From NCBI GenBank assembly GCA_011620445.1, contig WOZB01000162.1, forward strand, positions 1 through 11,770: 11,770 nt of DNA. Direction: 5' to 3'. How positions within the stretch are numbered: position 1 is the stretch's first letter; each line of letters starts with the position of its first letter. Shown here piece after piece: positions 1 through 5,332 of the stretch. The stretch comes from Anaerolineaceae bacterium (GTDB taxonomy: Bacteria; Chloroflexota; Anaerolineae; Anaerolineales; Anaerolineaceae). The translations under genes were made by a program, and so were the position numbers. Under the pieces are notes generated by a model that searched no databases, was not told the origin of the DNA, and was given only the letters and a program-made list of their open reading frames with translations.

Positions 1-32
1 AACCCAGCCTGTTGTCTCGCCTTAATCGCGCT

Positions 33-98
33 TTATTTCTTCTTTTTTGCTTTCAGAAATTGCCGGATCTTTTCAACGATCATATCGGTCATTTTTTT
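33..98 (-). other. Possible -1 frame continuation of the lysine-rich gene past its stop (slippery A7)
   Basis: The lysine-rich gene ends CCA AAA AAA TGA. This places an in-frame A AAA AAA heptamer, a classical -1 slippery sequence, directly before the stop. Read in the -1 frame, the message continues without interruption for 19 codons, from an ATG overlapping the stop (90-92) to a TAA at 33-35. The added peptide (MTDMIVEKIRQ, then FLKAKKKK) is an amphipathic stretch with a lysine-rich end, in keeping with the main protein. There is no ribosome binding site for independent initiation at that ATG. The three readings are programmed or transcriptional slippage, a real or sequencing one-base deletion in the A tract, or chance. 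I see no obvious downstream stimulatory stem. Confidence 0.4.
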
Positions 99-418
99 GG
101 TTTGAGCTTTTTTGAGTCGGATTTCTTTAAAGCGGGAGCAGCTTTTTTCTTTACATCTTTCTTTACGGCGTCAACCTTGGCTTTGTTGCTCTTTTTGGCA
201 GCATCCACCGCTTTCTTGAGATCCTTTTTGGTAGCGCCGGCCTTGGCCGAAGCCGCCTTGGCGGTTTTCTTTACCTTGATGTTGATGTCTTTGGCGCCTT
301 TCTTAGCATCTTTTTTTTCTTTTTTGGCGGTAGTCTTAGCATCTTTGGCAGCTTTTTTGACATTCTTGTCAATCTCTTTGCCAGTTTCTTTTAGGTCTTT
401 CTCGATTTTGGTGTCCAT
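89..418 (-). CDS. Small lysine/alanine-rich histone-tail-like protein
   Basis: This is a 109-residue protein with about 41 lysines and 20 alanines, arranged as repeated K-K-A-A-K-D-A-K-type units with scattered Asp and Glu. There is no cysteine, no tryptophan, no signal peptide and no membrane segment. Such composition is typical of bacterial histone H1-like or HU-tail-like DNA-binding proteins, and of charged single-helix proteins. DNA or RNA binding is therefore inference from composition only. The ATG at 418 is preferred over one 8 codons upstream because AAAGGAG lies five or so bases before it. The gene stands alone downstream of the kinase gene, with a 77-base gap. Its end is odd: the stop directly follows a run of seven A and an open -1 frame continues. 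A simple low-complexity protein of other function remains possible. Confidence 0.75.
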   Translation of the reverse strand: MDTKIEKDLKETGKEIDKNVKKAAKDAKTTAKKEKKDAKKGAKDINIKVKKTAKAASAKAGATKKDLKKAVDAAKKSNKAKVDAVKKDVKKKAAPALKKSDSKKLKPKK

Positions 419-447
419 TTTTCTCCTTTTATCACTAAACAAGCTTT

Positions 448-467
448 GATTAATTTTAATCGCGATT
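448..467. promoter_or_regulatory. Overlapping palindromes upstream of the lysine-rich gene
   Basis: GATTAA-TT-TTAATC (448-461) overlaps the perfect palindrome AATCGCGATT (458-467), 30-49 bases upstream of the start of the lysine-rich gene. They may form a regulator site or lie within the promoter. No convincing -35/-10 pair was found, so this is only a candidate. Confidence 0.25.
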
Positions 468-495
468 CGACGAGAGAAAAATTTTGTATGGACTC

Positions 496-1392
496 TCAGG
501 CGGCCTGTATTGCCAGGGCTAACGCTCCGTAAAGGCCGGCAATCCCCTGCAGCCCACTGGGCACGATGTAGGTATCAATATCCCTTAGCATGGCAGGGAT
601 TTGCAGATAGCCATTGAGCAGCTTGAGGAATTCAGCACGTACAAGAGGGAAGAGATGCTGCTGTGCCATCACCCCGCCGCCCAGGATAATGCGCTCAGGG
701 GCTAGCATGAGAGCGGTATTGACCAGTGCCAGCGCGATGTAATGCGCTTCCAATTCCCAGGCCGCGTGGTCGGCTGGCAACTCATAAGCTTTTCGGCCCC
801 AGCGTGCTTCAATGGCCGGACCGCTGGCCAGACCTTCAAAACAATCCTGGTGGAATGGGCAAACCCCGGGGAAGGGATCTTGCGTGTAGTTGTGCGATAA
901 AAAGGCGTGCCCCATTTCAGGATGCATAAGCCCGTGAATCAGCCTATTTTCGGCGATTGCGCCGCCGCCTATTCCTGTTCCAATTGTGTAGTAAATGAGG
1001 TTTTTTAGCCCTTTTCCGGCGCCCCAGAGCGATTCTGCCAGCACGGCGCCGTTCACATCAGTGTCAAAAGCCACTGGAATACTTAAAGCATCGGCAAAGG
1101 GGCTTACCAGGTCGGTGTTAGCCCAGCCGGGTTTGGGGGTGGCCAGGATTTTTCCGAAATCGTGGGAGCCTGGCCGGGGGTCCAGCGGGCCAAATGAGGC
1201 GATGCCCAGGGCGGAAAGGGGCCCGAGCTGCGCTTGGGCAGTCTGGAAGAAATTAAGGCAGTTGGCGATGGTCTCGGAGGGACTTTGGCAGGGGAAGCGC
1301 GCTTCGCGGAGGATCCTGAGGTCGGCGTCGATAACGGCGCAGATGAACTTGGTGCCGCCGCCTTCAACAGCGCCGTAGAGTTTTTTATCCAT
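496..1392 (-). CDS. ROK-family sugar kinase, fructokinase type
   Basis: The 298-residue protein is full length for a ROK sugar kinase and would phosphorylate a hexose, most likely fructose, with ATP in the cytosol. The N-terminal phosphate loop is visible as AVEGGGTK (residues 8-15). The acidic residue of the sugar site is D112 in FDTDVNGA. The second nucleotide-binding segment is YTIGTGIGGG (135-144). The zinc motif is H162 plus C178-P-F-H181-x-x-C184, followed by EGLASGPAIEARWG, which is the signature of the ScrK/GmuE-like fructokinase branch of ROK. The start at 1392 is chosen because GGAGGTG sits just upstream and the phosphate loop begins a few residues later. An in-frame extension to 1593 runs through tandem repeat DNA and should not be annotated as protein. 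The gene lies divergent to the ArsR gene. A link to the sugar operon 2 kb away is possible but not shown. Substrate specificity (fructose, glucose or mannose) cannot be fixed from sequence. Confidence 0.9.
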   Translation of the reverse strand: MDKKLYGAVEGGGTKFICAVIDADLRILREARFPCQSPSETIANCLNFFQTAQAQLGPLSALGIASFGPLDPRPGSHDFGKILATPKPGWANTDLVSPFADALSIPVAFDTDVNGAVLAESLWGAGKGLKNLIYYTIGTGIGGGAIAENRLIHGLMHPEMGHAFLSHNYTQDPFPGVCPFHQDCFEGLASGPAIEARWGRKAYELPADHAAWELEAHYIALALVNTALMLAPERIILGGGVMAQQHLFPLVRAEFLKLLNGYLQIPAMLRDIDTYIVPSGLQGIAGLYGALALAIQAA

Positions 1393-1466
1393 TTCCACCT
1401 CCGCCTTTAATTTTAGCCGATTCAAGATGTGAGGGATAGATGCATTATTCCTGACTGATGCCTGTC

Positions 1467-1543
1467 GTCCTCTGAGCTTCTCTTGCGAAGGATCTACTAA
1501 TTTTGGTTTCCAACTGGAAGATGCTTCGCTGCGCTCCATGACA
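1467..1543. repeat. REP/MITE-like imperfect inverted repeat
   Basis: The left arm (GTCCTCTGAG through GCGAAGGATCT, 1467-1495) pairs imperfectly with the right arm (AGATGCTTCGC through GCTCCATGACA, 1519-1543). This is the same type of palindrome as at 2499-2574. It lies upstream of the kinase start and directly abuts the 27-bp tandem repeat. Confidence 0.5.
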
Positions 1544-1620
1544 AATGGTTTGACATTGCTCAAAAGGACAAATGGTTTGACATTGCTCAACATGACAAAT
1601 AGTTTGACCTTGTGGTTTGG
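1540..1620. repeat. 27-bp tandem repeat, about 2.6 copies
   Basis: Units start at 1540, 1567 and 1594 with an exact period of 27 bases. The first two units are identical over 24 bases (GACAAATGGTTTGAC then ATTGCTCAA). The third begins GACAAATAGTTTGACCTT and then decays. Because 27 is a multiple of three, the minus strand reads as a repeated L-S-N-V-K-P-F-V peptide, which creates a false N-terminal extension of the kinase gene. Confidence 0.85.
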
Positions 1621-1710
1621 CCGTCCAGTCCGCGTCCAATCTATACCTTGTGAACACTGGTGTGGCAGCCATCATCAACGCACTGCCACGATTTCTACCA
1701 ATATTGCGCC

Positions 1711-1739
1711 TTGACAAGAAGACCAACTACTAATACGAT
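1711..1739 (+). promoter_or_regulatory. Sigma-70 promoter of the ArsR/DUF2087 gene
   Basis: A perfect -35 hexamer TTGACA (1711-1716) is followed after 17 bases by TACGAT (1734-1739, four of six matches). It lies about 50 bases upstream of the ArsR start codon. Orientation and spacing fit transcription of that gene. Confidence 0.6.
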
Positions 1740-1747
1740 AAATATCG
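1736..1747. promoter_or_regulatory. Candidate ArsR operator overlapping the -10
   Basis: CGATA-AA-TATCG is a perfect inverted repeat with a two-base centre. It covers the -10 hexamer and the probable transcription start. ArsR-family repressors commonly bind AT-rich imperfect palindromes at this position, so autoregulation is a reasonable inference. Confidence 0.4.
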
Positions 1748-1789
1748 AAACAAAAAGTATTATAATAATTAGATAGATTTAGGAACACT

Positions 1790-2350
1790 ATGACTGATTA
1801 CGAAGAAAAAGCTAAATATTTCAGGGCACTTGCAGAGCCTTCGCGCCTGAAGATCCTGGCGGCCCTCATTGAGAAGCCGATGTACCTCGAACTTCTGGCT
1901 GAGCGCCTCAACCTGGCTGCTTCCACCACCTCTTTTCATCTAAAAAAACTGGAAGAGGCTAGAATTATCAAATCTAAGCGCGAGCAGTTTTACACCGTCT
2001 ACCAACTTATTCCTGAAGCACTTCAAACCCGCGTTTTTGACCTGGTCAAGCAGCCTGAAAGCGCCATGCAAGCACAGAACGCACAGGATCAGGCTTACCG
2101 GCAAAAGGTATTAAGCACCTTCTTTGTGGATGGCAAGTTGGTCAAAATTCCGGTACAGCTAAAAAAGCGCATGATTGTGCTCGAGGAGCTCGCCAGCAAG
2201 TTTGTGCCAGGTCAGCCTTACCCTGAAAAACAGGTGAACCTGATTCTGGCTGATTACAATGACGATTTTTGCACGCTGCGCCGCGAAATGATCGGTGAAG
2301 GTTTGCTCAACCGTCAAGATGGCGTATACCTCCGGCCGAAAGTGAACTAA
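1790..2350 (+). CDS. ArsR-family winged-helix regulator with C-terminal DUF2087 domain
   Basis: This 186-residue cytosolic protein has two domains. Residues 5-75 form an ArsR-type winged helix: FRALAEPSRLKILAAL, then a recognition region LNLAASTTSFHLKKLEEA, then a wing leading to FYTVYQL. The usual metal-binding ELCVCDL motif is absent and this domain contains no cysteine, so a metal sensor is unlikely. Residues about 108-182 match DUF2087: KKRMIVLEELASKF, then Y-x-E-K-x-V-N-x-I-L, then TLRREMIGEGLLNR and a terminal GVY. The function of that domain is not established to my knowledge; it may sense a ligand or bind nucleic acid. The start is supported by TTAGGA upstream. A sigma-70 promoter and a palindrome lie in front. 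The gene is monocistronic and divergent from the kinase, and no clear terminator follows. Its regulon is unknown. Confidence 0.85.
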   Translation: MTDYEEKAKYFRALAEPSRLKILAALIEKPMYLELLAERLNLAASTTSFHLKKLEEARIIKSKREQFYTVYQLIPEALQTRVFDLVKQPESAMQAQNAQDQAYRQKVLSTFFVDGKLVKIPVQLKKRMIVLEELASKFVPGQPYPEKQVNLILADYNDDFCTLRREMIGEGLLNRQDGVYLRPKVN

Positions 2351-2498
2351 ACCGTCACTATAAGATTGCCCGTGGGATGCCCTGCCCGAGTCTTGTCATT
2401 ACAAGCCGCTTGTGCGGTGGATGAGGGATCCAAGTTGAAGTTTTTGGGGCTAAAATGAGCCCACCGATCTGCCAGATGAAGATGTTCTATCTTTGGTT

Positions 2499-2574
2499 AT
2501 TCTGAGCGCAGCGAAGAATCTTCTAGAAGAGATTTGCTCCTAGCAGATCCTTCGCAAATGGGGCTCAGGATGAC
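2499..2574. repeat. REP/MITE-like palindromic element
   Basis: The left arm ATTCTGAGCGCAGCGAAGAATCT pairs imperfectly with the right arm running from AGATCCTTCGC (2545) to GCTCAGGATGAC (2574). It is a member of the common bacterial 'TCATCCTGAGC...GAAGGATCT' palindrome type. There is no coding capacity, so it would be a non-autonomous or passive repeat. Confidence 0.6.
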
Positions 2575-2629
2575 AAAAATGAGGGAGGGAACGCAAAAGA
2601 TGCTTATACCTACCCTACGGAAATCATTA

Positions 2630-2690
2630 AAGCCGGGTGGAGCGGACCTTCGGTCCAGCCCTCACCTCTACGCCAGATTAAATCAGATTG
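2630..2690. repeat. Degenerate intergenic repeat, copy 1
   Basis: This stretch, from AAGCCGGGTGGAGC to GCCAGATTAAATCAGATTGC, aligns by eye with 2990-3056, with the same order of blocks (AAGYCGGGYG.AGC, TCCAGC, GCCAGAT.AA, GATTGC). The copies are diverged, so this is an old repeat. Confidence 0.5.
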
Positions 2691-2751
2691 CTTAATCTCT
2701 CGCGCTTCCTGCAGTGGCGGGAAGTAGAGGTAGAGGCCGTCGCAACGCCTC
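2644..2751. other. Run of stable hairpins in the intergenic region
   Basis: Successive stems are visible: GGACC-TTC-GGTCC (2644-2656); an outer stem CCTCACCTCTAC/GTAGAGGTAGAGG (2660-2671 with 2724-2736, one bulge) enclosing AGATTAA/TTAATCT (2675-2698) and CTTCC/GGAAG (2705-2724); then GAGGC/GCCTC (2733-2751). Some of these are mutually exclusive at their edges. They may be the folded form of the repeat element rather than an independent RNA gene. Confidence 0.35.
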
Positions 2752-2763
2752 CCCGAGTTTATC

Positions 2764-2786
2764 ATCCTGAAGCGCAGCTGAAGGAT
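2764..2786. repeat. Small REP-like palindrome
   Basis: ATCCT-GA-AGC-GCA-GCT-GA-AGGAT is a hairpin with a symmetric GA/GA internal mismatch. Its sequence is half of the larger 'CATCCTGA..GAAGGATC' palindrome found elsewhere in the window. Confidence 0.45.
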
Positions 2787-2883
2787 CTTTGTTTTTCCAT
2801 TGAATGATTGGTTTGTAAGCAGCGATTACTAAAATTTCTTGCGGTGCAAGTCAGGATTGTTAAGATACCTCGCCAAACGGTTT

Positions 2884-2922
2884 GCAGCTGGAAGACCCTT
2901 CGGCGAAGCCTCAGGGTGACAA
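2884..2922. repeat. 39-bp dispersed direct repeat, copy 1
   Basis: The sequence from GCAGCTGGAAGACC through CCTCAGGGTGACAA matches 3057-3095 with two differences seen by eye. It includes the 'CTTCGGCGAAGCCTCAGGGTGAC' palindrome-type core. Confidence 0.7.
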
Positions 2923-2989
2923 GATATTAGGATCTCTTTCTTTTCGTAGGAGCAACCTGCACTGTTTTGTGAAGTCTACCCGAAGAAAC

Positions 2990-3056
2990 TATAAGTCGGG
3001 CGCAGCATACCTCTGATCCAGCTTGCAGCCCTAGGCCAGATCAATTCCGATTGCGT
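2990..3056. repeat. Degenerate intergenic repeat, copy 2
   Basis: This is a counterpart of 2630-2690, running from TAAGTCGGGCGCAGC to GCCAGATCAATTCCGATTGC. It is directly followed by a copy of the 39-bp repeat, so the two make a composite unit. Confidence 0.5.
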
Positions 3057-3095
3057 GCAACTGGAAGACCCTTCGGTGAAGCCTCAGGGTGACAA
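3057..3095. repeat. 39-bp dispersed direct repeat, copy 2
   Basis: This second copy of the 2884-2922 repeat (GCAACTGGAAGACC through CCTCAGGGTGACAA) lies 173 bases downstream of the first in the same orientation. Confidence 0.7.
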
Positions 3096-3208
3096 AAAAG
3101 GTGAGTAAGCCTGACATGCTCGGGCTGGAGGTGCTCATGTTCATACCCGTCCAGTTTATGGCTAGCACAGGCGGTAGGCACGGACGGCACTATTGGCAAA
3201 TTGTTAAC

Positions 3209-3238
3209 TTGAAATCTCTCGGTCCATGTTTGTATAAT
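3209..3238 (+). promoter_or_regulatory. Sigma-70 promoter for the candidate small RNA
   Basis: TTGAAA (3209-3214) and a perfect TATAAT (3233-3238) are separated by 18 bases. The -10 is embedded in a 17-bp near-palindrome, GTTTGTATAATATAAAC (3228-3244), with one mismatched pair, which could be an operator. There is no start codon with a ribosome binding site downstream before the terminator-like stem. Confidence 0.55.
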
Positions 3239-3244
3239 ATAAAC

Positions 3245-3346
3245 AGGTGGACCCCACGTGGGTACCCCGCGAGAGACACAACGGTCTGACTGCGAGAAGG
3301 ACTTAGATCCTATGATGACCAAGCAGTTGTGTCTCTCTATTTTTTT
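3245..3346 (+). ncRNA. Candidate small structured RNA, about 100 nt, unknown family
   Basis: The start is inferred at about seven bases after the TATAAT, and the end is the T tract at 3340-3346. The 5' part (3247-3269) is rich in alternative short stems (GUGG/CCAC, the palindrome CCCACGTGGG, GGGTACCC). The rest folds into one long hairpin: a perfect 12-bp stem GAGAGACACAAC (3271-3282) with GTTGTGTCTCTC (3326-3337), then GGTC (3283-3286) with GACC (3317-3320), and an apical AGGA/TCCT stem (3298-3311) with loop CUUAGA. An AAGCA bulge (3321-3325) and a large asymmetric internal loop separate them. It lacks the SRP, 6S, tmRNA and RNase P signatures that I know. It stands alone, convergent with the trehalose synthase operon. 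A trans-acting regulator is one possibility; an RNA with an unannotated short peptide is another. Confidence 0.5.
3271..3346 (+). terminator. Intrinsic terminator-like stem and T tract ending the small RNA
   Basis: The perfect 12-bp stem (3271-3282 with 3326-3337) is followed by TA and seven T (3340-3346). The 43-base loop is long for a simple terminator, so the stem probably doubles as the body of the RNA. The T tract is present only in the plus direction. Confidence 0.5.
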
Positions 3347-3402
3347 CCCCAAGCCCCAATAGTTTCAGTTGGAAACGCGAAAGATTATTGAATTATTAGT
3401 CG

Positions 3403-3422
3403 GGAACGCCTATATGCGTTCC
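3403..3422. other. Hairpin downstream of the sugar operon
   Basis: GGAACGC (3403-3409) and GCGTTCC (3416-3422) form a 7-bp stem with a 6-base loop. It lies beyond the main terminator candidate of the trehalose synthase gene and is not followed by a T tract on either strand. Confidence 0.4.
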
Positions 3423-3436
3423 AGATTGAAATGCCA

Positions 3437-3464
3437 AAGGCCGGCATGCTTTAAAACCGGCCTT
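3437..3464 (-). terminator. Probable terminator of the alpha-glucoside operon
   Basis: On the minus strand AAGGCCGG and CCGGCCTT form a perfect 8-bp GC-rich stem with a 12-base loop, starting 23 bases after the trehalose synthase stop. The downstream tract (TTTGGCATTTC) is only moderately T-rich, so termination may be partial. Confidence 0.5.
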
Positions 3465-3486
3465 CACAAAATCTTGACCCTGAAAT

Positions 3487-5175
3487 TTAATGCTTATCAG
3501 ACCCCAGATCATCAGGCAATTTAGTGCTTGGCCCACCATGGCTTTGACCTTGGGTTGTAATATCAGGCTTTAACCACAAGAATTGATAGGGTTCAAGTTG
3601 TAAATCACCCGAATTGTAGATCTTTCCCGTCAGCATGTCGGTAAAGCATGCGTAATCTTCAGAAAGCCAGCCATTCACTACTTCCGGGCTTAAATTGTTG
3701 ACAACCAAGAGCTCCTGGCCCGCGTAACAGCGCGCATAGGCGGCAACTTTTTTATCATATTCGAATTGTTTCCAGATAAATTCCCCAAGCCCAAAAATTT
3801 CACTCTGCTTGCGCACGGCAATCAAATGCCGCACCTGGTTCAAAATTGAGTCCGCCTCTGCTTCCTGCGTGGCTACATTGACCACTTCGTACCCATACAC
3901 CGGGTCGGCGATCACCGGGGCATACAGCTTGTCCGCTGGTGCATCTGAAAAACCGGCATTTTCGCTTGAATCCCATTGCATGGGGGTGCGCAGGCCGTTG
4001 CGGTCGCGCAAATTAATGTTATCTCCCATGCCGATTTCGTCGCCGTAATACAAAAATGGCGAACCCATCATGGTCAGCAGCAGGGAGTGCATCAGCAGAA
4101 TCCGGCGAGGGTCGTTCTCAAGCAAAGGTGCCAGGCGCCGGCGGATGCCCAAGTTCAGCTTTTGGCCGGGCTGCGGGGCATAATGCTTCCACATCCACTC
4201 GCGTTCTTCAATCGTCACCATTTCAAGCGTTAATTCGTCATGGCAGCGCAAAAAAGTTCCCCACTGACAACCTGTCGGTAAAGTGGGCGTACGTTCTAAA
4301 ATGCCTTGAATCGAACTGGTGTCTTCCTTTGCCAGCGCCATAAAAAGGCGCGGCATCAGCGGGAAGTGGAAGTTCATGTGCATTTCATCGCCATCACCAA
4401 AGTATTGGATCACGTCCTCCGGCCACATATTGGCTTCAGAAAGCAGCAGCGTGCCGGGTTTGTAGGCGTCCACGAACTGCCGCACTCTTTTCAAGTACGC
4501 GTGCGTCTCAGGCAAATTCTCGCAGGAAGTGCCTTCGCGTTCAAAGAGGTAGGGTGGGGCATCCACTCGTAAACCGTCTACCCCCTGGTCCAGCCAAAAG
4601 CGGATGATATTCAACATAGCCTGCTGGACGGCGGGGTTATCGTAGTTCAAATCCGGTTGACTGCTGAAAAAGCGGTGCCAGAAGTACATACCGCGCTTTT
4701 CGTCCCAGGTCCAGTTGGATTTTTCCGTATCGGTAAAGATAATACGCACACCCTTGTACTTCTGGTTGGTTTCCGACCAGACGTAATAGTCTTTATAGAT
4801 CTCAAAATCAGGGTGGGAAGGGTCCCGTGAAGCCTCGAACCAGGGGTGCTGGTTGCTGGTATGGTTGGGAATGATTTCAACGAGGATGCGCAATTCACGT
4901 TTGTGCGCCTCAGCCATAAGGGTTTGGAAGTCTGCCATGCTGCCGTAAGCCGGGAAGATATCGGTAAAATCTGAGACGTCATACCCGTCATCGTTCAAAG
5001 GTGAGGGCATGATCGGCAGCAGCCAGATGGCATCCACCCCCAGATCTTTCAGGTAATCCAGTTTTGAGATCAGCCCAGGCAGATCACCCCAACCATCGGC
5101 GTTGCTGTCCTTGAAAGCGCGCACATTCAGCTCATAAAATATGGCTTTTTTATACCAGAGCGGGTCATTTTCCAT
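3487..5175 (-). CDS. treS: Trehalose synthase (maltose alpha-D-glucosyltransferase), GH13
   Basis: This 562-residue cytosolic enzyme would interconvert maltose and trehalose. It follows the TreS pattern from end to end: WYKKAIFYELNVRAFKDSNADG, LDYLKDLGVDAIWLLP, the PNHTSNQHPWF region, NWTWD, then YFWHRFFSSQPDLNYDNP. Catalytic residues in ATG numbering are nucleophile D205 in GLRVDAPPYL, acid/base E247 in LLSEANMWPED, and D313 in RCHDELTLEMV. A C-terminal beta domain follows. The length equals stand-alone TreS, and no maltokinase domain is attached. Cys replaces the usual Asn just before HD (C311), a small deviation from the family. The ATG at 5175 is preferred. A TTG two codons upstream (5181) sits four bases from GAGGAG, so a 564-residue form is possible. 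It is the last gene of the operon, 157 bases after aglG, with its own possible promoter. Related GH13 activities such as sucrose isomerisation or alpha-glucosidase are alternatives. Confidence 0.88.
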   Translation of the reverse strand: MENDPLWYKKAIFYELNVRAFKDSNADGWGDLPGLISKLDYLKDLGVDAIWLLPIMPSPLNDDGYDVSDFTDIFPAYGSMADFQTLMAEAHKRELRILVEIIPNHTSNQHPWFEASRDPSHPDFEIYKDYYVWSETNQKYKGVRIIFTDTEKSNWTWDEKRGMYFWHRFFSSQPDLNYDNPAVQQAMLNIIRFWLDQGVDGLRVDAPPYLFEREGTSCENLPETHAYLKRVRQFVDAYKPGTLLLSEANMWPEDVIQYFGDGDEMHMNFHFPLMPRLFMALAKEDTSSIQGILERTPTLPTGCQWGTFLRCHDELTLEMVTIEEREWMWKHYAPQPGQKLNLGIRRRLAPLLENDPRRILLMHSLLLTMMGSPFLYYGDEIGMGDNINLRDRNGLRTPMQWDSSENAGFSDAPADKLYAPVIADPVYGYEVVNVATQEAEADSILNQVRHLIAVRKQSEIFGLGEFIWKQFEYDKKVAAYARCYAGQELLVVNNLSPEVVNGWLSEDYACFTDMLTGKIYNSGDLQLEPYQFLWLKPDITTQGQSHGGPSTKLPDDLGSDKH

Positions 5176-5198
5176 CTTCAAAACTCTCCTCAGCCTGC

Positions 5199-5239
5199 AT
5201 TCAACGTGTAATAATTTGTCATTTTGAGATGCACGTCAA
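5199..5239 (-). promoter_or_regulatory. Possible internal promoter (and weak operator) for treS
   Basis: On the minus strand TTGACG (5234-5239) and AATTAT (5211-5216) are separated by 17 bases, ahead of the treS ribosome binding site. ATTCAACGTGTAAT (5199-5212) just downstream has an imperfect resemblance to the ATTAACGCGCGTTAAT palindrome in front of the repressor gene. Both are weak matches. Confidence 0.3.
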
Positions 5240-5289
5240 ATCTACCTTTAATCTAAAGTTGACGCCCTTGAATAGGTCCCAATTAAAGG

Positions 5290-5314
5290 TCAGGCGGGAA
5301 CAAGTCCCGCCTGA
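5290..5314 (-). terminator. Strong hairpin between aglG and treS
   Basis: TCAGGCGGGA and TCCCGCCTGA form a perfect 10-bp stem with a 5-base loop, beginning 19 bases after the aglG stop. On the minus strand it is followed by CCTTTAATT, a poor T tract. It is either a leaky terminator or a 3' end stabiliser that lowers treS output relative to the transporter. Confidence 0.45.
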
Positions 5315-5332
5315 GTGAAAACAACAACGAAT

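Larger units (their letters stand above)
2351..3208. other. Repeat-rich intergenic region without a convincing gene
   Basis: Between the ArsR stop and the small RNA promoter I find no ORF with a ribosome binding site, recognisable motif or plausible composition. The stretch is filled with palindromes and degenerate direct repeats, listed separately (2499-2574, 2630-2690, 2644-2751, 2764-2786, 2884-2922, 2990-3056, 3057-3095). Short ORFs across 3041-3352 cross these repeats and the small RNA structure and are regarded as spurious. Confidence 0.6.

Noticed and set aside
12..449. Plus-strand 145-codon ORF rich in Phe, Leu and Ala
   Set aside because: It is the reverse-complement shadow of the lysine/alanine-rich gene and has no start signals.
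1393..1593. In-frame N-terminal extension of the ROK kinase (67 residues)
   Set aside because: It runs through the 27-bp tandem repeat and a palindrome, while a strong ribosome binding site and the family N-terminus are at 1392.
1540..1620. Possible CRISPR-like array
   Set aside because: Units are directly adjacent with a 27-base period and no unique spacers; it is a plain tandem repeat.
3271..3346. Stem as terminator of the trehalose synthase operon on the minus strand
   Set aside because: The T tract is on the plus strand only, and the operon has a closer stem at 3437-3464.
3041..3352. Minus-strand ORF of 103 codons and an overlapping plus-strand ORF at 3089-3289
   Set aside because: Both cross intergenic repeats and the small RNA hairpin, lack a ribosome binding site and show no family motif.
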